A stretch of 35,788 nt of DNA from Aequorivita sp. GTDB lineage: Bacteria > Bacteroidota > Bacteroidia > Flavobacteriales > Flavobacteriaceae. The stretch is from the NCBI GenBank assembly GCA_002715485.1, contig PAZL01000044.1, positions 1 through 35,788 of the forward strand. Direction: 5' to 3'. The notes beneath the pieces were generated by a model that was not told the DNA's origin, ran no database searches, and was given only the letters and a program-made list of their open reading frames with translations. Made by a program: the position numbers and the translations under genes. The number at the start of each line of letters is the position of its first letter. The stretch's first letter is position 1. Below, one piece after another: positions 15,152 through 23,461 of this stretch.

Positions 15152-16392
15152 ACGCCAAACTAAAAAACGTATCGCTCCCTTCAGAAAATATTAAAATCAA
15201 TATCTGCGGTTCGAAAAGCGAATCGAATCGTTTGCTTGTTCTGCAAGCGGAATTTCCAAATATTGCTATTGAAAATCTTTCAGACAGTGATGATACTACT
15301 GTTTTAAAAAAAGGGATAAAGGTTCTAGAAGGAACTGTAAATGTTCACCACGCCGGTACAGCAATGCGCTTTTTAACTGCTTATTTCGCTGCAAAAAAAG
15401 GAGCCGATGTGTTGCTCACCGGAAGCCAGCGAATGCAGGAGCGCCCCATAGAAATTTTGGTCAATGCACTTAGAAAATTAGGTGCAGATATTGAATATGT
15501 TCAAAATGAAGGTTTCCCTCCTTTAAAGATAAAGGGTAAAAATCTTCAGGAGAATGAAGTGACAATCAAGTCTGAGGTGAGTAGTCAATATATATCTGCT
15601 TTAATGTTGATCGCTCCGATGCTTCCCGCAGGCTTGAAAATTTCATTGGAAGGCAAAACCACTTCACTTCCGTATATAGAAATGACACTCCAGCTTTTAA
15701 AAAAAATTGGAGTTACTGGAAATTTCTCTGGAAATTCTATTGAAGTTTCTTCTGCTAAAAATATTGAAGACGTGCGGATGAATGTGGAATCTGATTGGAG
15801 CTCGGCATCCTACTTTTACAGTTTGGTGGCGCTTTCTGAAAACCTTCAAGTAACACTTGGCAGTTTTTCAGAAGAAAGTTTACAGGGCGATGCAGCATTA
15901 GCGAAGCTATATAATTTATTGGGTGTAGAAACGATTTTTAATACTTCTGAAAAAACCATTTCGCTTTCAAAAAAATCCATTCAATTGCCTGATTCATTAC
16001 TTCTCGATCTTACCAATACGCCAGATTTGGCACAAACCATTGCAGTAAGTTGCTTTGGTTTGGGCATAGGCTGTAGTTTGACGGGATTACATACTTTAAA
16101 AATTAAGGAAACGGACAGGCTTTTGGCTTTAAAAACAGAATTGGAAAAATTAGGAGCTTCCGTTCATATTGATGACAACTCCTTGAATCTTGAAAAAAGG
16201 CAAAAAATTAATAAGGGAATTGCTGTGGAAACCTACCAAGACCACAGAATGGCAATGGCCTTTGCACCGCTTGCCCTTAAAACAGAAATTAGAATCAACA
16301 ACGCCGGAGTAGTTTCAAAATCGTATCCAAAATTTTGGGAAGATATGGAAAAAGCAGGCATTACATGTGTTTTTGATGATAGCGAAAATTAA
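15148..16392 (+). CDS. aroA: 3-phosphoshikimate 1-carboxyvinyltransferase (EPSP synthase)
   Basis: Sixth step of the shikimate pathway, joining shikimate-3-phosphate and PEP. The substrate-binding motif GSKSESNRLL, the HHAGTAMRFLTAYFA segment (family NAGTAMR), QERPIEILVNALRKLGADIEY, the SSQYISALMLIAP block, LKIKETDRLLAL and the C-terminal YQDHRMAMAFAPLAL are all present. 414 residues is slightly short of the 425-430 of Proteobacteria and typical of Bacteroidota. The AT-rich start ATG overlaps the preceding small membrane gene by four bases, so it is translated from the same mRNA. It supplies the pathway that feeds PheA and AroG-CM at 7-9 kb. Confidence 0.96.
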   Translation: MNAKLKNVSLPSENIKINICGSKSESNRLLVLQAEFPNIAIENLSDSDDTTVLKKGIKVLEGTVNVHHAGTAMRFLTAYFAAKKGADVLLTGSQRMQERPIEILVNALRKLGADIEYVQNEGFPPLKIKGKNLQENEVTIKSEVSSQYISALMLIAPMLPAGLKISLEGKTTSLPYIEMTLQLLKKIGVTGNFSGNSIEVSSAKNIEDVRMNVESDWSSASYFYSLVALSENLQVTLGSFSEESLQGDAALAKLYNLLGVETIFNTSEKTISLSKKSIQLPDSLLLDLTNTPDLAQTIAVSCFGLGIGCSLTGLHTLKIKETDRLLALKTELEKLGASVHIDDNSLNLEKRQKINKGIAVETYQDHRMAMAFAPLALKTEIRINNAGVVSKSYPKFWEDMEKAGITCVFDDSEN

Positions 16393-16464
16393 CCGCTTTT
16401 GCTTCATTTTTTTAACTACGAACCCCTTGCGTCAAACATTTAAAAATAATAAACCGTCATTTAC

Positions 16465-16496
16465 TTGACAACGCCTGTCTTGAGGTTGTATATTTG
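16465..16496 (+). promoter_or_regulatory. queA promoter (TTG-N21-TAnnTTTG)
   Basis: TTG at 16465-16467, a 21-base spacer and TATATTTG at 16489-16496 form a full match to the flavobacterial consensus TTG-N17-23-TAnnTTTG. Initiation near 16503 gives a leader of about 60 bases before queA. This is the best complete promoter in the window. Confidence 0.7.
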
Positions 16497-16561
16497 CGCC
16501 CTTGTAAACCAAAGCCTTGAAAGGGGCATTTTAAATTTTAAAGAAACGACGCATTATGGGA

Positions 16562-17611
16562 ATGAAACTTTCAAACTTCAACTTTAACCTTCCTGAAGAA
16601 TTATTGGCAGAATATCCAGCGCCAAACCGTGACGAAGCTCGCTTGATGGTATTGGATAGAAAAAATAAAACCATTGAACACAAAATGTTCAAAGACCTGA
16701 TTGATTATTTTGATGAAGATGATGTTTTGGTAACCAATAACACAAAAGTTTTTCCGGCACGTTTATTCGGAAATAAGGAGAAAACCGGTGCCCGTATTGA
16801 AGTTTTTCTGTTAAGGGAATTAAATTCCGAAACACGTTTGTGGGATGTTTTGGTAGATCCGGCCCGAAAAATAAGAATTGGAAACAAGCTGTATTTTGGC
16901 GATGACGAAACCCTTGTGGCAGAGGTTATAGACAATACAACTTCACGCGGAAGAACATTACGCTTTCTATTTGATGGGTCTTATGAAGAGTTCAGAAATA
17001 AATTGACGGAATTGGGTGAAACGCCCCTTCCAAAGTATATAAAAAGAGAAGTAGAGCCAGAAGATGCGGAGCGCTACCAAACTATTTTTGCCAAAAATGA
17101 AGGAGCCGTTGCGGCACCCACTGCTGGACTTCACTTTTCAAAACATCTTTTAAAACGTCTTGAGATTAAAGGAGTAAATGTTGCCGAAGTAACGCTTCAC
17201 GTAGGCTTGGGAACTTTCAGCTCTGTAGAGGTGGAAGATCTTTCAAAACACAAGATGGATTCTGAGGAGATGGAAATAGACCAGCAGGCAGTCAATATAA
17301 TTAATGCTGGTATTCAAAAGAAAAAGAGAGTTTGCGCCGTAGGAACAACCGCTATGCGTGCTTTGGAAAGTTCCGTTTCTTCAAATCACACCTTAAATCC
17401 TTACAAAGGGTGGACAAACAAATTTATTTTCCCACCTTATGATTTCAGCATTGCCAATGCCATGGTTACAAATTTCCATACCCCAAAATCTACTTTATTA
17501 ATGATGGTTTCGGCATTTGCAGGACATGATTTTATTAAGGAAGCCTATGCAGAGGCCATTAAGGAAAAATATAGATTTTATACCTATGGCGATGCTATGT
17601 TGATAATCTAA
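16562..17611 (+). CDS. queA: S-adenosylmethionine:tRNA ribosyltransferase-isomerase
   Basis: Penultimate step of queuosine synthesis: moves the ribosyl group of AdoMet to 7-aminomethyl-7-deazaguanine in tRNA. Signatures are [84 protein letters not shown] and the C-terminal [18 protein letters not shown]. The ATG at 16562 ([13 protein letters not shown]) matches the usual family start; the one at 16556 adds only Met-Gly. Length 349. It has its own promoter (16465-16496) and a strong terminator (17638-17661), so it is monocistronic. Confidence 0.96.
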   Translation: MKLSNFNFNLPEELLAEYPAPNRDEARLMVLDRKNKTIEHKMFKDLIDYFDEDDVLVTNNTKVFPARLFGNKEKTGARIEVFLLRELNSETRLWDVLVDPARKIRIGNKLYFGDDETLVAEVIDNTTSRGRTLRFLFDGSYEEFRNKLTELGETPLPKYIKREVEPEDAERYQTIFAKNEGAVAAPTAGLHFSKHLLKRLEIKGVNVAEVTLHVGLGTFSSVEVEDLSKHKMDSEEMEIDQQAVNIINAGIQKKKRVCAVGTTAMRALESSVSSNHTLNPYKGWTNKFIFPPYDFSIANAMVTNFHTPKSTLLMMVSAFAGHDFIKEAYAEAIKEKYRFYTYGDAMLII

Positions 17612-17637
17612 TATTTTTTTCGATATAATATTGTTAA

Positions 17638-17667
17638 GAATCCCGATGCGTATCGGGATTCCTTATT
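17638..17667 (+). terminator. Terminator after queA
   Basis: Perfect 10-bp stem GAATCCCGAT (17638-17647) with ATCGGGATTC (17652-17661), loop GCGT, followed by CTTATTTTAT. The downstream T-tract is imperfect but the stem is strong. The symmetrical sequence could also work on the other strand. Confidence 0.85.
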
Positions 17668-17744
17668 TTATAAGCATTTGGTTTTCAAATGTCAAAATAA
17701 TAATATACCTTAGTCTTCCTTTTGTAAACTAACCAGCAAGTTGA

Positions 17745-19403
17745 ATGAAAAAAACAATACTTTTCTTCATTTTTACACTTTTCTTTTTTGTTGCCTTCTC
17801 GCAAGGCGCTGGTGATGATTTGCCTGAAAGTTGGGATCTAAATTTACAACAGCAACCAGAAGTCATTCGCCTTCCCCCACTAAATTTGGAAATGATTGTA
17901 CGGGAGGATAGCATTAATGATCTTGATAAAAGCATGCCTTGGCGTTATGGAATTGAGATTCCCGTAAATATTAATATGGAACAGGAAGGTTTGTGGACCA
18001 CGCTTCCAGATGGGGCTAAAATATGGCAGGCTACCATCCAATCAACTGGAGCATTAAATCTTAGTATTAATTTCAGTGATTTTTATTTGCCACACGGCTC
18101 AAAAGTTCAACTTTACAATCAGCAGCGAACCGACGTTACCCGTACTTATAATAACAATCAGAACAGGGTTAATGGGCAATTGGGCACTTGGTTTGTTGAT
18201 GGCGATATTATTTGGATTGAATATTATCAACCACCAAATACCCAGAATGTAGCACGTCTCCAGATAAATAGTGTTATTCACGGATATAGAATGGGTAGGG
18301 TAAATGCTCTTCTTGAAGACAACCGTGGCCTGAACGATTCAGGAGAATGTAACTATGATGTAAACTGTCCAGTTGGAAGTGATTTTGACACTAAGAAGGA
18401 TTTGGTGAAAAAAGCAGTTTCACTTTTAAACTTAGGAAATGGTTATCTCTGTTCTGCTGCTTTGATAAACAATACAAGAAATGATAAAACCCCATATCTT
18501 TTAACAGCCAACCACTGTCTTGAAAACAGCAATCCTTCACTTTGGTCTATTCGGTTTAACTGGGTAAGTCCCACTCCTGTATGTGGAACTGGCGACGAAA
18601 GTGGTGATTTGCAAACAAACTTTACTATCAGCGGGGCAGAATTAAGGGCAAACAATGCTAAAAGTGATTTTGCGCTTGTTGAGCTTTTTGATAAAATACC
18701 AGAATCATGGGATGTTGCATTTGCAGGCTGGGATAACTCTGACAATGACCCCTTGTTTGAGGTTGGTATTCATCACCCCAATGGAGATATTATGAAAATT
18801 TGCCGTGATGATTCCGGTGCCGAAAAAGTGGATGCTAATGGTACGCAAGTTTGGTTAATTGGTGGGGGAAATCATGGAACCGGAAATGGGTGGGAAATAG
18901 GCACTACAGAGAGCGGCTCATCGGGTTCGCCACTTTTTGACGAAAACGGAAGAATAATTGGGCAGCTTTACGCAGGGCAGTCTGCCTGCAACGGTTTGGA
19001 AAACAATGGGGATTACGATATTTACGGTAGGTTTGGTATTTCCTGGAATTATGGGACAACACAACAAGCCCGACTTAAGGAATGGCTAGACCCTACCAAT
19101 TCTGGGCATACCACAGTGGAAACACTTCAAAATCTATTGAATATTCCAGATTTTGAACTTACGGGAGATCTTAAAATCTACCCCAATCCTGCAAGCTCAA
19201 CCATTACAGTTATGAATAATAGATACCCACACCTGTCATTTCAATTTTTAAACGTTGTGGGTCAACGTATCCATTCAGGGTCATTATCAAACACTATGAA
19301 CACTATCAATGTGTCTAATCTAGCCGATGGTGTTTATTTTCTTCACTTAATTGATGAGGACAGCAAAAACGCTATAACCAAAAAAGTTATTATTAATAAA
19401 TAA
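17745..19403 (+). CDS. Secreted trypsin-like serine protease with T9SS type A sorting domain
   Basis: Secreted endopeptidase resembling lysyl endopeptidase/trypsin-fold proteases. Signal peptide MKKTILFFIFTLFFFVAFSQ; propeptide and beta-rich N-terminal region to about residue 200; protease domain about 215-450. The triad is His257 (LLTANHCLEN), Asp308 (AKSDFALVEL) and Ser393 (ESGSSGSPLFD). Paired cysteines (GECNYDVNC, YLCSAAL, NHC, PVCG, KICRDD, SACNG) indicate disulfides outside the cell. The last 75 residues (LKIYPNPASSTITVMN ... NVSNLADGVYFLHLI ... KKVIINK) are a type A T9SS C-terminal domain, so it leaves by the type IX system used by gliding flavobacteria. The gene is monocistronic, flanked by terminators. 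The Lys/Arg specificity is not established from sequence. Confidence 0.88.
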   Translation: MKKTILFFIFTLFFFVAFSQGAGDDLPESWDLNLQQQPEVIRLPPLNLEMIVREDSINDLDKSMPWRYGIEIPVNINMEQEGLWTTLPDGAKIWQATIQSTGALNLSINFSDFYLPHGSKVQLYNQQRTDVTRTYNNNQNRVNGQLGTWFVDGDIIWIEYYQPPNTQNVARLQINSVIHGYRMGRVNALLEDNRGLNDSGECNYDVNCPVGSDFDTKKDLVKKAVSLLNLGNGYLCSAALINNTRNDKTPYLLTANHCLENSNPSLWSIRFNWVSPTPVCGTGDESGDLQTNFTISGAELRANNAKSDFALVELFDKIPESWDVAFAGWDNSDNDPLFEVGIHHPNGDIMKICRDDSGAEKVDANGTQVWLIGGGNHGTGNGWEIGTTESGSSGSPLFDENGRIIGQLYAGQSACNGLENNGDYDIYGRFGISWNYGTTQQARLKEWLDPTNSGHTTVETLQNLLNIPDFELTGDLKIYPNPASSTITVMNNRYPHLSFQFLNVVGQRIHSGSLSNTMNTINVSNLADGVYFLHLIDEDSKNAITKKVIINK

Positions 19404-19427
19404 GACATTATTTTATCTAATTAGATT

Positions 19428-19463
19428 AAGCCTCTATTCTGAAAAGGAAAAGAGGCTTTTTTC
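19428..19463 (+). terminator. Terminator after the serine protease gene
   Basis: 8-bp perfect stem AAGCCTCT (19428-19435) with AGAGGCTT (19451-19458), 15-base A-rich loop, followed by a T-run (TTTTTTC). Confidence 0.82.
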
Positions 19464-19475
19464 TTTAAAATACAG

Positions 19476-19483
19476 TAATTTTG
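19476..19483 (+). promoter_or_regulatory. rlmN -7 promoter element
   Basis: TAATTTTG is a perfect TAnnTTTG match ending only four bases before the rlmN ATG (19488). Initiation about seven bases downstream of the element would put the mRNA 5' end at or next to the start codon. No clear -33 TTG is visible. Confidence 0.5.
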
Positions 19484-19487
19484 CACG

Positions 19488-20528
19488 ATGGTTTCAGAAA
19501 AAAAAGATATTCGGGCACTCTCAAAAGAAGAATTGCGAAGTTTTTTCGAGAGCATTGGAGACAAAGCTTTTCGGGGAACACAGGTATATGACTGGTTATG
19601 GAGTAAGGGAATTCACAGTTTTGATGATATGACCAATATTTCCAAAGAAACCCGCAAACACCTAGATGATAATTTCGTTATCAACCATATTAAGGTTGAT
19701 CATCTTCAAAAAAGCAACGATGGCACCATCAAAAATGCAGTAAAGCTTCACGACGACCTCGTGGTAGAATCTGTCCTTATTCCAACAAAAAGTAGAACAA
19801 CTGCTTGCGTTTCCTCCCAAGTAGGGTGTAGTTTGGATTGTACGTTTTGCGCTACCGCAAAATTGAAACGAATGCGCAATCTAAATCCCGATGAAATTTA
19901 CGACCAAGTAGTGGCAATTGATAAAGAAAGTCGCTTATATCATCACAAGCCGCTTTCAAACATTGTTTTTATGGGAATGGGCGAACCGCTCATGAATTAT
20001 AAAAATGTCTTGGAGTCTATTGAAAAGATCACCTCAGATGACGGTTTGGGAATGTCGCCCAAACGCATAACGGTATCTACTTCGGGCGTTCCAAAAATGA
20101 TTAAGAAGCTCGCCGATGATGAAGTGAAGTTCAATCTTGCGGTATCATTGCACTCTGCCATTCAAGAAACACGAGAGCAGATTATGCCTTTTGCAAAGAA
20201 TTTTACACTCTCAGACCTGCGGGAAGCTTTGGAATATTGGTACAGTAAAACTAAACGCAAAATCACCTATGAGTATATTGTTTGGAAAGGTATAAATGAT
20301 GCCTGGGCAGATATTGAAGCACTGGTTACTTTTTGTAAATATGTGCCCTGCAAAGTAAATATTATTGAGTACAACCCAATAGATGATGGCCATTTTCAAC
20401 AGGCTTCTTCCACAGTAATTGATGATTATATACAGGCTTTGGAGCATGACAGAATTCCGGTAACGGTCCGCCGAAGTCGCGGTAAAGATATTGACGCTGC
20501 CTGCGGGCAGTTGGCAAACAAACAATAA
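19488..20528 (+). CDS. rlmN: 23S rRNA (adenine2503-C2) / tRNA A37 methyltransferase, radical SAM
   Basis: Radical-SAM methylation of 23S rRNA A2503 (and tRNA A37). The cluster motif is Cys114-x3-Cys118-x2-Cys121 (CSLDCTFCATAKL). Other signatures are the N-terminal RNA-binding FRGTQVYDWLWSKGIHSFDDMTN, MGMGEPLMNY, STSGVPKMIKKLA, NLAVSLHSA and YEYIVWKGIND; the methyl-carrying cysteine is Cys339 in DIDAACGQLA. 346 residues is standard. The frame starts with ATG 19488, only four bases after a -7 element, suggesting a nearly leaderless message. Gene is bounded by terminators on both sides. Confidence 0.97.
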   Translation: MVSEKKDIRALSKEELRSFFESIGDKAFRGTQVYDWLWSKGIHSFDDMTNISKETRKHLDDNFVINHIKVDHLQKSNDGTIKNAVKLHDDLVVESVLIPTKSRTTACVSSQVGCSLDCTFCATAKLKRMRNLNPDEIYDQVVAIDKESRLYHHKPLSNIVFMGMGEPLMNYKNVLESIEKITSDDGLGMSPKRITVSTSGVPKMIKKLADDEVKFNLAVSLHSAIQETREQIMPFAKNFTLSDLREALEYWYSKTKRKITYEYIVWKGINDAWADIEALVTFCKYVPCKVNIIEYNPIDDGHFQQASSTVIDDYIQALEHDRIPVTVRRSRGKDIDAACGQLANKQ

Positions 20529-20530
20529 AA

Positions 20531-20558
20531 AAAGAGCGGCTTTTGCCGCTCTTTTCAA
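20531..20558. terminator. Bidirectional terminator between rlmN and the T9SS adhesin-like gene
   Basis: 10-bp perfect stem AAAGAGCGGC (20531-20540) with GCCGCTCTTT (20545-20554), TTTT loop. The stem is flanked by A on the left and T on the right, so it can stop transcripts of both converging genes. Confidence 0.9.
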
Positions 20559-20576
20559 TTCAGAATAAAATCTAAA

Positions 20577-21461
20577 TTAGTTTTTTACAATTCTGAAAGT
20601 TTTGCTTGCTCCTTCAATAGAAACGGTAGCAATGTAAACACCAGACTGAAGTCCAGCAATGTTTACAGTTTCATTATTGCTAGCTAGTTTTTGCGAAACT
20701 ACTTCTTGGCCTAACATATTGTAAAGGGCAACACGCTCCATAGCTGTGTTTGCAGAAAGGTTTAATTGACCGTTAGCAACAAAGTGTTTGAAACCTTGGA
20801 AAGCTTCATCGTTCACACTCAAAACATCAGCTGTAACTTTAAAATCATCAACTTGGAAACCAAATTGGTCAGAAGCTACATGGTTTATTGCGATGTTAAC
20901 ATCTTGTCCTGCGAAAGCATCAAGATTAACTGTAAATTCTTCCCAATCAATCCCTGAAGGCTCTAATCCAGCTGCAATGATAGCAAAATCGTTAGGGTCT
21001 GTGCCAGCTACAGAAACAGCTACATTAAATGTTTCAACTGTATACAAAGGATCGGTAGCTTTAGCCCAGAAAGAAAGAATGTTTCCAGATAATCCAAGTG
21101 TTATTTGTGGAGAAATAAGCCAATCATTATTTGCATTTGTTGTACCATCAGGAACAGACGCAATTGACGTCATTGCTTTTACACCACTATAAGCAGTCCA
21201 ATCTTGAGAACCATCTGGCTCAATTGGGGGAGTTGTCGCGGTAGAATTAAATACTATAAAAGGGATTGGTTGGTAAATGTTTGGCCAATCATAAGCAGTG
21301 TAACCATAAGTAGGCAAAAGATCAACATCAATTAACGTCCAATCTCCAACGTTATCAATTGCAAAGTCATCGTAAGATTCGAAATCATCTTCAAAAATAG
21401 TTGTCTGTGCATTCATAGCAAAGCCAGCAAATAATGCGGCCAATAATGTAATTTTTTTCAT
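20577..21461 (-). CDS. Secreted choice-of-anchor J protein with T9SS type A sorting domain
   Basis: 294-residue secreted protein. Signal peptide MKKITLLAALFAGFAMNAQ. Residues about 20-210 form one choice-of-anchor J/cleaved-adhesin-like jelly-roll domain (IFEDDFESYDDFAIDNVGDW, NNDWLISPQITLG, ILSFWAKATD, GFQVDDFKV). The last 75 residues (LNLSANTAMERVALYNMLGQEVVSQKL..., NIAGLQSGVYIATV, KTFRIVKN) are a T9SS sorting domain. It is expected on the cell surface or in the medium, perhaps binding polysaccharide or another cell; ligand unknown. Good codon regularity and a perfect -7 element upstream suggest solid expression. Confidence 0.83.
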   Translation of the reverse strand: MKKITLLAALFAGFAMNAQTTIFEDDFESYDDFAIDNVGDWTLIDVDLLPTYGYTAYDWPNIYQPIPFIVFNSTATTPPIEPDGSQDWTAYSGVKAMTSIASVPDGTTNANNDWLISPQITLGLSGNILSFWAKATDPLYTVETFNVAVSVAGTDPNDFAIIAAGLEPSGIDWEEFTVNLDAFAGQDVNIAINHVASDQFGFQVDDFKVTADVLSVNDEAFQGFKHFVANGQLNLSANTAMERVALYNMLGQEVVSQKLASNNETVNIAGLQSGVYIATVSIEGASKTFRIVKN

Positions 21462-21496
21462 TTTAATATTAATTAAGGAGTTAAAATTTATTGTTC

Positions 21497-21504
21497 CAAA
21501 TTTA
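21497..21504 (-). promoter_or_regulatory. -7 promoter element of the choice-of-anchor J gene
   Basis: On the minus strand this reads TAAATTTG, a perfect TAnnTTTG match, 35 bases upstream of the ATG. No clear -33 TTG was found at the usual spacing. Confidence 0.45.
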
Positions 21505-21767
21505 ACTTTTGACCTTCTGTTTTACTGTACATCCCAAGAGTTTAACGTATTTTTGAATATTCTGATAAGGTTTACAGGTTATATTGTATTCTCCACAATT
21601 ATTAACAAGCTTTTTAAAGATTTCTGTGCAAAGCCTATAATTGATTGCGCTTTTTACTTTTTGGAAATTAATCCAGACTGCTAAAATTTTGTTAAGGAAA
21701 ATTTTCAGCAACTAATTTTGGTAGATTTTATAAAATAGTACCTCCAAATCCATCATTCAAATTTGAC

Positions 21768-21775
21768 TATCTTTG
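21768..21775 (+). promoter_or_regulatory. -7 promoter element of the polyprenyl synthase gene
   Basis: TATCTTTG is a perfect TAnnTTTG match, seven bases before the ATG at 21783. The mRNA would start right at the start codon. Confidence 0.5.
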
Positions 21776-21782
21776 AACCTTT

Positions 21783-22760
21783 ATGAAGATAGTTTCGCGC
21801 ATCAAACTTCCCATTGAAACCGAAATGGAGCTTTTTGAAAAAAAGTTCTCCGCTTCTATGTCTTCCAAAGTTTCCCTACTAAACAGAATTACACATTATG
21901 TGGTAAACCGAAAGGGAAAGCAGATGCGGCCCATGTTTGTTTTCTTAATCGCAAAAATGACAGGCAACGGCCAAGTGAACGAACGTACCTATCGTGGAGC
22001 TTCCGTTATTGAGCTTATCCACACTGCCACCTTGGTGCACGATGATGTGGTGGACGATAGTAACCGACGTCGTGGTTTCTTCTCCATAAACGCGCTTTGG
22101 AAGAATAAAATAGCAGTTTTGGTTGGCGATTATTTGCTTTCAAAAGGATTGTTGCTTTCCATTGACAACGATGATTTTGATTTGCTAAAAATAATTTCTG
22201 TAGCCGTGCGCGAAATGAGCGAGGGCGAATTGCTACAAATTGAAAAGGCCAGAAGGCTCGATATTACTGAAGAAATCTATTTTGAAATCATTCGCCAAAA
22301 AACCGCCACATTAATAGCCGCTTGTTGTGCCATGGGCGCCCGCTCTGTAATGGCACCCGATGAAGAAGTTGAAAAAATGCGCAAATTCGGTGAACTTATA
22401 GGTACAGCCTTTCAAATAAAGGATGACCTTTTTGACTACGGTAACGAACGCATAGGCAAGCCCACGGGCATAGATATTAAGGAACAAAAAATGACACTAC
22501 CTTTAATATATGCGTTAAATAATTCTTCTTCCGAAGAAAAAAAATGGCTTATCAATTCGGTTAAAAACCATAACAAAGACAAGCAGCGCGTTAAGGAGGT
22601 TATCGCCTTTGTAAAAGATAACGGCGGTCTTGATTATGCTGTTGCAAAAATGAAGGAGTATCAAAAACATGCGCTGCAACTTCTTGAAACTTATCCCCCC
22701 TCACCCTACAAAGAATCACTGGAGTTAATGGTGAATTACGTAATTGACAGGAAAAAGTAG
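21783..22760 (+). CDS. ispB: Trans-polyprenyl diphosphate synthase (octaprenyl/heptaprenyl type)
   Basis: Elongates farnesyl diphosphate with isopentenyl units to make the side chain of menaquinone. First Asp-rich motif D87-D88-VVDD (HDDVVDDSNRRRG), second DDLFDYG at 214-220, and KGKQMRPMFVFLIAK substrate region. 325 residues is the length of medium/long-chain synthases. The small residues before the first motif (IELIHTATLVHDD) fit a long-chain rather than farnesyl synthase; exact chain length cannot be read. Promoter element lies just upstream. Symbol given by convention; the menaquinone context is known for the group, not seen here. Confidence 0.9.
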   Translation: MKIVSRIKLPIETEMELFEKKFSASMSSKVSLLNRITHYVVNRKGKQMRPMFVFLIAKMTGNGQVNERTYRGASVIELIHTATLVHDDVVDDSNRRRGFFSINALWKNKIAVLVGDYLLSKGLLLSIDNDDFDLLKIISVAVREMSEGELLQIEKARRLDITEEIYFEIIRQKTATLIAACCAMGARSVMAPDEEVEKMRKFGELIGTAFQIKDDLFDYGNERIGKPTGIDIKEQKMTLPLIYALNNSSSEEKKWLINSVKNHNKDKQRVKEVIAFVKDNGGLDYAVAKMKEYQKHALQLLETYPPSPYKESLELMVNYVIDRKK

Positions 22761-22814
22761 CAGTAAGCAGTGCCAGTATGCAGTGGTTTAACTGCAAACT
22801 GCGAATAAAAACTG
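22761..22814 (+). repeat. CAGT/ACTG mini-repeat cluster before the ECF sigma gene
   Basis: Four CAGT units (22761, 22768, 22774, 22781) followed by three ACTG units in opposite sense (22791, 22798, 22811). GCAGT (22780-22784) and ACTGC (22791-22795) form a small hairpin. It starts right at the end of the prenyl synthase gene and looks like a decayed intergenic repeat. Confidence 0.55.
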
Positions 22815-22894
22815 AAAACTTTTTTAATTTCAGACAACCATTCTTCAAAAACCTGCGTCTATTAAAATAGAAGCCTTAAACAGCAAAGCGTATT

Positions 22895-23461
22895 TTGAAA
22901 ATTATCCCCTTACATAAAAACTATTCAAAGTTGATTGCCAAAGCGTCCAAGGGTGACCGTCGTGCGCAGCATCAATTGTTTGAAATGTTTGCGCCAAAAA
23001 TGCTGGGCGTGTGCAGACAGTATTTAAAAAATAATGATTTGGCTGAGGAGGTTATGCTTTCGGGATTTTTCAAAATGTTTACACATTTAAATGATTTTAA
23101 GAACGAAGGCAGTTTTGAGGGTTGGATACGAAGAATTATGGTGAACGAAAGTATTTCGCAACTTCGGAAAGACAAAAAGCTGCATTTCGTTTCCGAAACG
23201 GAAATAGAAAACACAACAGAGCATTCCACCTTTATTGAAACGGAACTTGAGGAAGCCGATATCCAAAAAATGATAGATAGTCTGCCGGACGGTTACAAAA
23301 CTGTGTTTGTGCTTTATGCGGTGGAAGGTTATAAGCACAGTGAGATAGGGGAGTTGTTGCAGATTAGTGAAAACACTTCAAAAACGCAACTTTTCAAAGC
23401 ACGCAAGATGCTTCAAAATATGGTAAAACAACAAAATAATTTAAGCTATGGCACCCTATAA
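22895..23461 (+). CDS. ECF-type RNA polymerase sigma factor
   Basis: 188-residue sigma-70 family extracytoplasmic-function factor. Region 2 at about 18-85 (DRRAQHQLFEMFAPKMLGVCRQYLKNNDLAEEVMLSGFFKMFTHL) with region 2.4-like GSFEGWIRRIMVNESISQLRK, and region 4 at about 125-175 (LPDGYKTVFVLYAVEGYKHSEIGELLQISENTSKTQLFKARKML). The only plausible start is TTG 22895: homologues begin at this residue and no ATG or GTG is close. The end overlaps the putative anti-sigma gene by 14 bases. Together with the following membrane protein and outer-membrane protein this is a typical sigma/anti-sigma/target cluster, so it likely reads an envelope signal. Confidence 0.92.
   Translation: MKIIPLHKNYSKLIAKASKGDRRAQHQLFEMFAPKMLGVCRQYLKNNDLAEEVMLSGFFKMFTHLNDFKNEGSFEGWIRRIMVNESISQLRKDKKLHFVSETEIENTTEHSTFIETELEEADIQKMIDSLPDGYKTVFVLYAVEGYKHSEIGELLQISENTSKTQLFKARKMLQNMVKQQNNLSYGTL

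Larger units (their letters stand above)
21462..21782. other. Divergent intergenic region (321 bp), no gene seen
   Basis: AT-rich spacer between the adhesin-like gene (minus) and the prenyl synthase (plus). It holds a -7 element for each side (21497-21504 minus, 21768-21775 plus) and a third TAATTTTG at 21712-21719 on the plus strand. A 69-codon minus-strand frame at 21502-21711 has no family signature and is not called. Confidence 0.6.

Noticed and set aside
20788-21192. 134-codon plus-strand frame inside the T9SS adhesin-like gene
   Set aside because: Antisense to a gene with signal peptide and sorting domain; no recognisable domain.
21502-21711. 69-codon minus-strand frame in the divergent spacer
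   Set aside because: Lys/Asn-rich, no signal or domain, no supported promoter; compatible with chance in AT-rich DNA.
22761-22814. CRISPR-like array from the CAGT units
   Set aside because: Units are 4-5 bases, irregularly spaced and partly inverted; no spacers or cas genes are present in the window.
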